From Isoetes taiwanensis (Eukaryota; Streptophyta; Lycopodiopsida; Isoetales; Isoetaceae): a stretch of DNA of 64,000 nucleotides. A program made the translations under genes and the position numbers. The notes below the pieces were generated by a model. That model saw only the letters and a program-made list of their open reading frames with translations, had not been told where the DNA came from and did no database searches. Where the stretch lies: positions 3,451,193-3,515,192 of the forward strand of contig JAJEKV010000102.1 of the NCBI GenBank assembly GCA_021234155.1, read 5' to 3'. Below are positions 23,501 through 34,765 of the stretch, piece after piece; position 1 is the stretch's first letter, and the number at the start of each line of letters is the position of its first letter.

Positions 23501-26100
23501 TAAGAGTTTTTGTTGCTTCATTATATAGTAGCTTTGTAGTATTAGTTTTCCATTGTTTTTTAAAGTGAGGTATTTGTCGAATCCATGAGCCATCTCGACA
23601 TAGCATAAAATACTATATATTCAGTCTTGTTTTGCCCGAATACACATATGTAAAATCAAAGAATGCTCTAGTTATTTTGGTTGTTTGCTCTAATACTAGG
23701 TCTGCAGTCTGGATTTATATCTCTCTTAGTGCTCGTTTGGTTCCTTCGCAAACTAGAGCTTCTACATTCTCTCGCTTTGCTGATAGATTAGTTCTATCAT
23801 ATGACGTAAGAACTTGTGCAGGGTCCATTAGATTTTCTACAAAAATGTAGTCGTCATATGGTAGTTCATGCAGCGTAGAGATGTCATTAAATTGAATCGT
23901 GTTCCATCATAATGCTCAAGCCATATATCTTTGTCACATTTGCAGTGCCCTTATCTCCTATCCATGCCTAGATAACTCCCTGGGATTCCTTCACTGTATA
24001 GGAGCGCACATAAGCTAATCGAGGGATGTTTGCTCCAGATGGTAGGTGCAACAATCCAACGTACATAAAATGTAGCTCGAGAAGCATAAACTTGAGATAT
24101 TATGAACCAAGGACATAAAATATTATATAAAAGATCTAATGGACAATTGCATGGAGTTTTTCGTAAATAATTGCATGGGTAACCACATCTCTAGCTAAGA
24201 CTATATGATTGAAATTAACTGGGAAATTTTAGCACAAGAACCATCTTCATTGAATTGCTATGTGTGATATAGGCATTCAGTCATGCCATCCATAACTTGG
24301 CCCTCAGACAATTTTGCAAATCAACACCCTTCTGAGACTGGTGACACTAGCATGGACCCTTATGAGACTAGTGACACTAACGTGCACCTTAGAGAACTTC
24401 TAAAAGACAGACAAGTTATAGGTCTTGGAAGAGCGTAGATGCATCTGTTTGGCACACTTTCAAGAGCCACCAATTTAGCTTCAATCCTGCATCTATAGGA
24501 AATGACTCGATTTTGAAACCCGATGGCTCAAGTTTTGAAACTCAGTTTCAACAAGCTAGTGCTTTTTAGTCTAATAGAAAATGTATCATTCTTAGATAAT
24601 AAAAATGGAAATGGATTGTTGGTTAGACTAATCTTGTAGGAGATGGATCGATCAACATGAATTTGAAGAGTAATAAAGTATTTATGACATAAAAAATTTT
24701 ACCATGAGCGTACAGAAAGTGTAAAATTGAAATTATCTTCTGGTGCATTGAATAGTTGACCATTGATTCATCTTGTCCCGTCCTTGTTCTGTTATACGTC
24801 ACATAATCTAGCTGAAAATGCATGACGATCCTGCAATCTTGCCGTGCAAAAACATTAAATCCGGCAACATGATCTATTAACAATGCTGTAGCTACACAAG
24901 AATTGAAATAAGAGGATATTAGTAACATATGAGAATGATAGCTAAATGAGATTAGCATGTCTTTTATAGCCTTTTCTTTGAATCATAAACTTCAAAGTTA
25001 TTTCATTGTTCAACTTTTAGAAGTTTTGAGAAGGTTTGAGCTTAAATTCCATTACTGAAAATGGGGGTTGAGCATTACTAAGCTCATTCAAATATCCATT
25101 TTTGACAAAAAAAGAAATGGTGAGTTGGAAGCGTCGGAACAAGGGCTACTTGGTTCGGGAAACTCCCCCGATCGCTTGTAAGCTACCGTGTAAATCTGAA
25201 AATTCACACTACAGTTTTGAGGTAGCAGGAAAATTTCCTGCTAAAAATAGTAATTTATCTGGTTACTTCTGGCAGGAATTGAGTGGGAGCATTTTATGCT
25301 TAAAAAATTTCTCGAACCAAGAAGGGCTAGAACACATCATTTGTAGACATTTGCTAGAAGCATGCAATAATCGATCGTCTTTTACCAGAGCTCTAATTTC
25401 TTCATGATGTCAACAACTCCCTTGTATCTAGACAAAACAACATTTCAGAAAATAAAAACCGGGGCTTCTGTAGAATGCTTCCTTCATGCAAAAAAGGGGG
25501 GTCGAAACTACATCAGGCATGAAAAGAGAAATTTTTCTCACAATTTTAAAATTTGGTGAGAATGAAGAGCCTATTAAAAATGAAAAGAGGAAGAGCTTGA
25601 TCGAGGTCAGGCTGAGTCGGGAAAGGCATCTAGAAGGGGAATTTCGAGGGATTTTCTAATTTCTCCAACGACCCTGGAGTAGTCATAGAACTGTATGTGT
25701 TAAATTCCAGGAGTATTTTCTATTTTGGAGACCGTTTGATAAGAAAAGGATCCAACGAGCGGGGCTGATTTTCAGCTACCTCGATAGTCCAAAAGTCCAA
25801 GAATTGTTATGCTTTTCTTTAGGCAAGCCTGCTAAACAGCAGGTAATAAAAATTAGAAACAAAAATGCTAAAAAGAAAAACAGCAAGTGCTTAAAAAACA
25901 CTATAAAACAAGATGTTATGCACGGATGGTTGCCCTCCGATATCCTCGAGGGTGTGTGTATATGTTTTTTTTGCTTTGTTGCGCTTTGCATATTGGTTAT
26001 CTTTGAGTGTGGATTTTTGCATACATGAGTGGGGGGTTTCTATTGTAGTAACTATAATTTTTTCATATGTTGAATGTTCTCTTTGACATTTGAAGTTCAT
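20600..26100. other. 5.5 kb without identifiable genes
   Basis: Mostly AT-rich sequence. Short open stretches exist (21973-22293 minus; 22350-22620 plus, encoding EDWLVQYPSRELNKYDLI; 23632-23850 plus) but none matches a family that I know, and introns or start sites cannot be fixed. The phrase ATGGATATTCAATTTGGA occurs at 21183 and 22299. No tRNA, rRNA or complete mobile element was seen. Confidence 0.45.
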
Positions 26101-26105
26101 CTATG

Positions 26106-27013
26106 GCAAGAATGGATGACCAACTATGATGGGATGCATCCATCAGGTTACGGGTCACTGCAGGCTGGAAAGCCCTGTATGCAATGCAAAACAACAGTCA
26201 CAAGGCAGAGCTATATGCATGGGGTCACCAGGCACACTTGTTCAGGGCCTTGGTTGAACCGGTCCTCCTCTATGGGGCAGAAGTGTGGGGGCCAGTGATA
26301 TCCCTCACCACTTGGAACGATCTAGAGCAGGTACAGAAGGCCTTCTTGGCCCGGGCACTGGGAGTGAAATCCACGGTCCCATATCAGATCTTGCTCCAGG
26401 AGACAGGCTTCCTTCCATTACAGAGGGCTGCGCTGGAACGTCACATTATTTACTTCCAGAAGGTGGTGGCTATGGATGAAGCCCGGCTGCCCAACCTTGC
26501 TTTGGCAGTGGCGATGGGCCCGCAGCGACTCAAAGCCTGCTGGAAAGACAAGCAAGCCCAGTGGTTCTCGCTATGGAATGTGCAGGCACACAGATGTGGA
26601 CCAGTGCATACACCGAAGGAACGCGCTGCCTTGAAGCAGTACTTGGATGCTTGCTTCATGGCCAAGCTTTGGGATGCAGAGGCCCTGTCACATGTCAAGG
26701 TGGCAAATTATCGACAGCAGGTTAATCCCATGCTCACGAGGGGCCCACACCACTACCTGCGCACCCATCTACCCATGAAAAAGCGCAGGGTGATTGCTTC
26801 CATTCGCACAGGTGCACACCACCTCATATAACTGTACAGTATGTCGGCATCCTTATTGATACTAAGGTTTTTCCCCCGAAAACCCTTCGGGGCGGGGGTT
26901 TTTTAATCCTGGTAGTAATACGCCTGCTGCTCTCTCTTTGTACTTGGGTCCCATAGGCCATTTGGTCTCCGTGGACGATAAAATCATATTCTATTCTATT
27001 CTATTCTATTTTA
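26106..27013 (+). mobile_element. LINE fragment: end of reverse-transcriptase ORF + 3' tail (copy 2)
   Basis: The frame 26184-26831 encodes the region C-terminal to the reverse-transcriptase core of plant L1-like elements: VLLYGAEVWGPVIS, LEQVQKAFLARALG and QILLQETGFLPLQ. It is followed by a 3' untranslated region containing a GC hairpin (AACCCTTCGGGGCGGGGGTT, about 26881-26900), the tail GTCCCATAGGCC...CCGTGGACGATAAAAT, and a TTCTA microsatellite ending near 27013. The reverse-transcriptase catalytic part is missing, as expected of a 5'-truncated copy. Confidence 0.75.
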
Positions 27014-27289
27014 GGTCATTATTTTGATTAAGCGAATATGTTTTATGCTAACTGAATAGCAATAATTATTTTGGAAATGAATTGTATAATGCTTGAGATA
27101 AGTTTACAATAAAATATAATAATGCCCAATAGATGATGACTAAGAATTTATTATTCAAAGTAATTAATTGTCAATGCCATCCACATAACCATGCCCATCA
27201 TCAAGTAGCATTAAATTTCAAAAAGTCCAAAGACAGTGCCTTGATATACATATATTATTAGCCATGCCATTTATAGTGCTGAGCAGGGG

Positions 27290-27995
27290 ACAACAGTAGA
27301 TGATCCAGAGCCAGCCAGGAGCATGGTTGCCATGGTGTAGGCAGATCTAGCCTCATGCCCAGATGCTATTATGACTGATGTACAGATGTCACCATGTTTA
27401 GAGATGCAGGTTCCATCTCCTACACATGATCTCGAGCAAGACAGAGGTCTAAATTTGCGTATCATGGGGATACCCGAACATGCTCTTGCTCAGACACTGA
27501 GCAGGCTGTACATTTTTTGACAAATACTATGCACATTTCAGCAATCTATATTGCCATGACCCGAAGAGTCGGGGCTTAGAGATTGAATCATATTGTTGTG
27601 TGCTTCAATACCTTTCAAGATAGATTGTATGTCCTTCAACATGACAACCACCTCAAGAATGCTAGTTTTTCTGTCTAGGAGGATCTCTTCCCATACAATT
27701 GACCAGGCGACGAGGGGAGTTGTGCAAAGTACGAGAGACTAGGTTGGAAAGAAAGTGGATAGTGTACAAGGGAGGCACAGCTATCACTCACGACTAGTGG
27801 CCTTAGAACCCCTGGTTGGGTTATTCTTAGTGCCTCCAACGTCCATGTTTCTTTGTTATTTTCTTTTTCTTTTCTTGTTGTCCCCTAGTTTTCTGTTTTG
27901 GGCTTAGGACCTTTGTTTTCTGCTCGTCCCATGGCCCTCTGGAGTCCCCGTGGACTTAAAAATCTTTTTATCTTTATCTTATCTTATCTTATCTA
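27290..27995 (+). mobile_element. degenerate LINE ORF1 + 3' tail (copy 3)
   Basis: Broken frames carry RGLNLRIMGIPEHA (start of the L1 ORF1 RRM-like domain, about 27451-27490), then HDNHLKNASFSV-EDL and a YKGGTAITHD-like stretch. These parallel HGNHLKGTTFSVQEDLTP and YRGGQAIIRDQWP of copy 1. Stops and indels are frequent. The element ends in CGTCCCATGGCC...CCGTGGACTTAAAAAT and a TTATC microsatellite (27960-27995). As in copy 1, ORF1 is joined to the tail with no reverse transcriptase between. Confidence 0.6.
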
Positions 27996-28005
27996 AGATG
28001 CCTCA

Positions 28006-28350
28006 TTTTATTCCTTGCAATGTCATCATCACTAATGAGGGAACAACTGATCTTCTTCTTCTTCGTGAAGTAGTCAAAATTAATGGATTGCCATACTATC
28101 GTTAGTGATCATGGACTGTAGTTTATTGCGGGTTTTGGAAGCGATTTCCAGAGCTATTACATGTTGATCTCTCATTGACTTCTTATCATCATCCAAAAAG
28201 TAATGGGCAAGTAGAGTGCACCAATCAGACTCTAGAACAATATTTGAGGTACTTTATCAGTTACCAGCATGATGATTGGGTCGAATGGCTTTCATTAACT
28301 GAGTTTTCCTATAATAACTCTATACATGCTTCCATGGGCCAGAGCTAGTT
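28006..28350 (+). pseudogene. Ty3/gypsy integrase core remnant
   Basis: Broken frames read IVSDHGL near 28095 (second catalytic Asp context), then FWKRFPELLHVDLSLTSYHH, PKSNGQVECTNQTLEQYLRY and WVEWLSLTEFSYNNS. The segment SNGQVE corresponds to the catalytic Glu region (usually DGQTER.NQ.LE.YLR). A stop and a frameshift near 28110-28135 break it. No LTRs or reverse transcriptase were recognised nearby. Confidence 0.7.
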
Positions 28351-28359
28351 CTTTATGAA

Positions 28360-29400
28360 CTTAAGCCAACGTTCCACAACCTTCTTTCTACAATAAATAA
28401 CAAAATAATCAGGCACTTTGAGCCACTTGGATTCCCAACTCCTTTGAATCCCAATAGGGATTACTCCATGCCAAGCCCACAATCTATTTGATCAATTTGA
28501 TGCCTCGTCGGTATCTACCAATTTCTATGCAACCTTTGATTGCTTGCATTGCCATTGAAGTAGTCGTGCTACAATAACATCACTAGATGTTGTTTCTAGT
28601 TAAGAACCACTTAACTTTTACATAAGGCATTTTAACATACAAAACTTTCTTATCAAATAAATCTTCCCCACCACTGTTGCTTTTGGTAGTACTCTTCGAA
28701 AGGGTGATCCTCGACCAACCCCATTAGTCTTTAGCAACTACTTTGACATACCCGTGTCCCCTGGGTATAACTTGTACCCAGAACACGTAATAAGTTTATG
28801 ATTCTTTACGAAAAGCATAGCTTCGACCATAAAATCATTATTCAACTTGATCTCTGCATTCGCACCCCACTATTAACAGTGGGACCAATGCAAAGATACA
28901 ACAATTAGTAATAGAAATTGATGGTTGCATAATGAATTGGAATTATTCTTATGTCGTGCAATTTCAAGTGGAAGACCATTCTGCCTTTAGTAACTCTTGT
29001 TTGTATGATATATTCAATAGGTGCATAGGTTGGGTCATGGGACACAAAAGAAGAGGAGTAAATATGGATAGAGAAACTTGAGAAACATAGTCATTTAAAA
29101 CTGATGGGTTGACTAGTACAGATGCAACATGAGATGATGCATGGGAAAACACTTAATCGATGAAGCAGGTGCATAGATTGGTAACAACTTGAGTACCATG
29201 TGATAGGTGCATAGATTGGTAACAACTTGAGTACCATGTGATAGGAGCAAGTATAGATGTATAAGTATAAGTCTCTCCAAGCGACAAAAGCCTCAAATTT
29301 GAGGAACAAACTCTAGTAGGTAAAGTCAGTTTGCCTTTTCTATACTGAATTTCTTTGCTAAATCATCTAAGCTATATGATCCTTGATGAAGAGTGAACAA
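28360..29400. repeat. anonymous DNA with a 38-bp perfect tandem pair
   Basis: The 38-base unit starting AGGTGCATAGATTGGTAACA at 29167 is repeated immediately at 29205. The rest of the stretch shows no gene that I can support. Confidence 0.6.
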
Positions 29401-29403
29401 TAC

Positions 29404-29732
29404 TCATAGTTGAGATTCGTTGAGTTTACTAATTGTGGTAGTTTCAACAGGCTCTGCTGCAAATGAAGTTTGACCTTTAGCTGGTCTAGGCCTGGTGTAT
29501 TCAAGGCTTATTGTTAGCCTGAAATAAAACAATATGGTAAATATATGGAATATAAGAACTTTCAAAGTAAATAGAAGTGGGGTCATGCCGGTCCCAATCT
29601 CTTGCTGCCCTCCAGGTCTGGTAACCACGGACTCTACAACCTGTTGCACCATTGCTGCATATTTGGGATTGTTTCGATCCCACTCATTTGGATCTTCTTT
29701 AACTGGTGGTGGATCAATAATTGGTCCTGCAA
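29404..29732 (-). CDS. unidentified C-terminal exon(s)
   Basis: Minus-strand sequence after a CCATTGCAG acceptor encodes GPIIDPPPVKEDPNEWDRNN, PKYAAMVQQVVESV and VTRPGG. The last segment, after a TTTATTTCAG acceptor near 29525, encodes SLEYTRPRPAKGQ...ISKLNESQL and a TGA. The two look like consecutive exons of one gene, but the donor between them is unclear (the frame happens to stay open). I do not recognise the protein. It lies downstream of the aspartate aminotransferase pseudogene on the same strand but does not look like part of it. Confidence 0.35.
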
Positions 29733-29759
29733 TGGGCACCATATAAGACTACAATCCAA

Positions 29760-31400
29760 ATACAAAAACTGCAACTTATATGATTTTAAATCCCAAAGAT
29801 CTGGCATTGTCAAATGTTGGGATTACATGACAAAGATGAAAATGATATGGCATAGCAGCTCCTATAATAGCTCAGACATGACAGTGAAATTAATTTTCCA
29901 ATGCATGCCTGTACATTGGGATTGCAACAGCAGCTGGATAGCAAATGAACCGGCTCTTAATCACATCAAAATCCAAATGTCAAGGTTGGGGTTGGCTGGA
30001 GCTAATGACTTAAGGTTGAGGTCAGGACTAAAATAAAGTTGGTTCTTTGAGTTTCTACAAATCGCTTCCGCAACCAAATAGCTACATCATTATTTCACAA
30101 AACATTTGGTAGATAGCAACAACAAAAATGCTCTCCAAATTCCTTCGCCACTTCAATCTGCATAAACCATTGCCTTGCTGCAACTTTGAATTTGAAATGC
30201 ATAGCATTACAATTTTTCCACTTTGATCTCAATTTTACCAACTCATCTACATCAAAAACTAACATGTAAAGCAACACCTTATTATGAAGCTAGTGATATT
30301 TAGCATGCTAGTAGATTGTACATATGTCAAAACTGGTTATAAGAGTGGTGCCAGAAATGATATGGTCCACAAAAAAAATCTCCAAATAATTTATTGATGT
30401 ATGAACTTAACCACCTTGCAGGTGAAGGACATTCAAGCATATAAGGCATGTATGGCCAAAATTCAACAACGAAATATGTGCAGAACAACAGCCTTCTGTC
30501 CAGCAAAGTAAAGGTGTCATGACCAAGGTAATGAATCATGCAGATTTTACTTCCTATGAACAACAAACCCAAATCCATGATGAGTATTATTGCTTCTAAA
30601 GCAAGACACATGAATCAAATGATATTAGTTCGCGGGAAAAGGTTGCATTAAGTGCTAATAACCTCTTTGGCAGCTAGATTTTATAGATGGGTTATATCTG
30701 TGTCTTTAATAAAAGGGAAATGCCTTTACATGTGGCAACTTGGATAAGAGGAAGTCCACAACATATTACATATCAGCACTCAGGTAACATGTGCATGCAA
30801 AATCAGCAAGAGGAGTTAGATGATTTGGGGTCAGGAAAACAGAGCATAGTCAGCTCAATATGGTTTTCAATACACAATAGAAGGAGAACTAGTGCAGAAA
30901 AGGTTATTCAATATGGTTTTAAGTACACAAAAGAAGGAGAACTACTGCAGGAAAAGTTAGATCAATATATTCTCCAGAACCTGCAGTTGGAAGTTAAATC
31001 AGGCGAATTAAACTATGACATTCAGTGGCAATTGATAACAAAAGATGAGAAGTGGCATCCTGTCACAAGGCAATTGGATATCCAGATGCACTTTATTCAC
31101 AAACCATTGATCCGGGAAACTTACTAGCCTACTGTAATATCCTACAGTTTAGCAACTTGGTGATGATTTACTAGGCATAGTTAGGAGGTTTCAGAGAATA
31201 AAGACAATGAGATGTATCTAACTGTTGAAGAGCAGTTAAAAGTTTAGCCTCTTACATGTACCTACTTTGTACATATGAAATTGAACCACAATATTATATT
31301 ATACTGTATGCTAAAGATGAGTAAAATAAAAATGTGTCTAGCATCATTTCACACTTTGCAAGCCAGTAACTATCTCATGGAATAAAAGTGGCATGCTACT
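29760..31400. other. anonymous DNA with an unidentified ORF
   Basis: A plus-strand frame at 30687-31127 is open for 146 codons but resembles nothing that I know. It contains an imperfect tandem duplication of about 54 bp (CAATATGGTTTT...GAAGGAGAACTA, near 30857 and 30912) read in two different frames, which argues against coding. Nothing else is supported. Confidence 0.4.
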
Positions 31401-31403
31401 TAC

Positions 31404-32526
<1,123 letters not shown>

Positions 32527-32539
32527 CTGCAATCACCAT

Positions 32540-33340
32540 AGAACATTAGAAGCATCCCATATTATGTGGCATACAAGCATGATAAAATAGCCATGCCACT
32601 GTATATACAAGTTGATGCACCCATTATACTACATTATAATGTTTGGCAAGAAATTCTCCTCCCACCCGCAAGGAACCTGAGCCAGAGAGGCATTGTGCTA
32701 TCACAATTCTTTTTTCCAAAGTGCTGGGCTGGAAAAAAAAAGACAAGAACCAGCTTGGGCCTTCAAACAGATCTGCTTACTTTAAATTTGCCATAATTGA
32801 TGAGTGAAACCACCGCCGTTTGCTTGCTGCAACTTGCTTGCTTCCTACCTTTTCTACATACCTTGAATACTAACAAATTTCAAATCAAATCGGCACCACT
32901 TCTTGAAATCCTATCATCACAGAAGCTACTCTGTATCAAAGAAGGGCACAAACAGATAAAGAGGGCCAGGATAAAAGAAAAAATGCTTCCCTGCTTCCGA
33001 GATTTCAAAGAGGGGCACAAAGGATAAAAATAATAGATAGATAAAGACGTGGGAGCAATGGGATGCATTCATTTTCTCAGCCTCCAAATTTCTAATTTCC
33101 TCATTAAGTTCATTGAGAGTCTTCGGAGTTCCTGCTTGAGGTGGTTGTGCTACTATCAGACTTTTAGAAATTTCACATTCTGCATTATGCTACAAATTTG
33201 CTTCACCACATTGCACTTTAAGGTCTTTAGTGCAGGATGAGCTCGCACATCAACGTAGTGTTCTCATCAAACCTGACAACACCAGAATATATTGGATAAT
33301 TGGATTAGAAATGGACACAATCTTATCTATTAAAAAGAGA
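32540..33340. other. anonymous DNA
   Basis: Lies upstream of the aminotransferase pseudogene, where its missing 5' exons would be expected, but I find none. No other feature is supported. Confidence 0.45.
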
Positions 33341-33360
33341 GGTCATTGATTTTCGTGCTT

Positions 33361-33394
33361 GGAACGCCGCATGTTACGCCGCATGCGGCGTTCC
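33361..33394. repeat. 13-bp perfect inverted repeat
   Basis: GGAACGCCGCATG (33361-33373) and CATGCGGCGTTCC (33382-33394) are separated by 8 bp and can form a hairpin. It is GC-rich in AT-rich surroundings. Function unknown. Confidence 0.8.
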
Positions 33395-33763
33395 CCTCCC
33401 CCTGCTGCGGGGATCTTTTGGTCGTCTGATGCGTCGGCCACATGCTCGTAAAAAAATCTATCTCTTGTCACATACGGTTCCTCCCCTAAATGTACGTATT
33501 TTTTTTTGGAGGAGAGGAGAGACAATTGTCTCTCGAGGCTTGACAGCCTCGGTTATGGGCAGAATTTTTGCTGTTTGCCGGATTTTCGATCGTGCATCCA
33601 TTCCGGCCGACGAACTCTTTGTGGGATAATTCGACCCTAACGTTCCATTCGGGCGCCAAATTGTGGGATATTCAAGCCTGTTTTTTTCTTGGTTTGGCGG
33701 TCTATGTGGGATATTTCATTTCTAGTTTTGCCTCCCCATTCTTTCGATTTCGGCCACTAAACC

Positions 33764-33967
33764 ATGGATCCGGTCATTCTTGGCATGATTGCCATGCTTT
33801 TTCGAGCTTTGACACTCGGATTTGCATTACAGAGATACTGTTTGCAACTACTGGAACTCAACGAGCTCGAAGACCCAATGACCCTGTTCGATGATGAGGT
33901 TTTAGAAGATAACAATGGTATGTTTTTTTGCGCATCTGCAGCTTTAATGGTTGTGGGTTCCAGTAGG
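33764..33967 (+). pseudogene. N-terminal ORF fragment interrupted by a LINE insertion
   Basis: An open frame encodes MDPVILGMIAMLFRALTLGF, then a Leu-rich helix and LEDPMTLFDDEVLEDN. It runs into the reversed tail of a LINE copy at about 33970 and stops there. The start looks like the N-terminus of a transposon-encoded or host protein, but I cannot name the family. Nothing recognisable continues it on the far side. Confidence 0.3.
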
Positions 33968-33969
33968 GT

Positions 33970-34135
33970 TAGAATAGAATAGAATAGAATATGATTTTAT
34001 CGTCCACGGAGACCAACTGGCCTATGGGACCCAAGTACAAAGAGAGAGAGCAGCAGGCGTATTACTACCAGGATTAAAAACCCCGCCCGGCGGGTTTTCG
34101 GGAAAAACCTTAGTAGCAATAAGGATGCCGACATA
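33970..34135 (-). mobile_element. 5'-truncated LINE 3' end (copy 4)
   Basis: Reverse-complemented, this segment closely matches 26838-27010: TATGTCGGCATCCTTATTG, the GC hairpin, CTGGTAGTAATACGCC, GTACTTGGGTCCCATAGGCC and the same TTCTA repeat. It carries only the last ~165 bp of the element, the usual outcome of incomplete target-primed reverse transcription. Confidence 0.8.
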
Positions 34136-34149
34136 CCGCATGCTTATAT

Positions 34150-34700
34150 ACATACACTACAAGGGGATAATGGATACGCCCAACGACGTCGCGACGCCGG
34201 AAAACGGCGGTCGCCGTCGAATATCGACGACATCGTTGCTCAACGACGACAACGTCGCTTCGGCGCCGTTCAACGACGCTTCTCCGGCTGATGTGTCGGA
34301 TTGGCTGCGTGGCATGGTACCGCCGCCAAAGCCGGGTAAGCGTCGCGTGTCGTGCCGCGCACAAAACGTCGTTTAACGCCGCGTCGCGGATCCGACGTGG
34401 CACATCCGGCCGCGTGGCTTTGCGACATGCGGGGGCCGGGTGACGCCACCGTTACGCCCGCGTCGACATGACGCCGTTGAACGACGACTAAAAATCCGAC
34501 GCGACCGGCCGCCTTCGCGGGTTTGTCGACATGCCCGGTACGGCACGCCAGTGTCCCGCCATCGGCGACGCGGACGCCGTTAAACGACGCCTAGAATATC
34601 CGACGTGGCGGCCGGTTTTTGCCAACGCGGCGGCATCGTCCGCCCACGCTATTGTCGCCAGCCAGGCACGTATAACGCCGTTTACGACGACGCCACCTTT
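34150..34700. repeat. GC/CpG-rich degenerate tandem block
   Basis: A sharply GC- and CpG-rich stretch in AT-rich DNA. Degenerate units recur: ACGCCGTT-AACGACG...ATCCGACG-GGC, at about 34375-34395, 34470-34505 and 34575-34610. Open frames here are likely by-products of composition. It abuts the LINE copy on one side and the 1.1-kb satellite on the other. Confidence 0.6.
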
Positions 34701-34765
34701 TTTTTTTTGGAAAAAAAAAAAACGTAAAAAAATAAAATTAATAATCGACGCCGCTTATCGCTTGA

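Noticed and set aside
30687-31127. 146-codon plus-strand ORF
   Set aside because: It contains a tandem duplication read in two frames, and the peptide resembles no family that I know.
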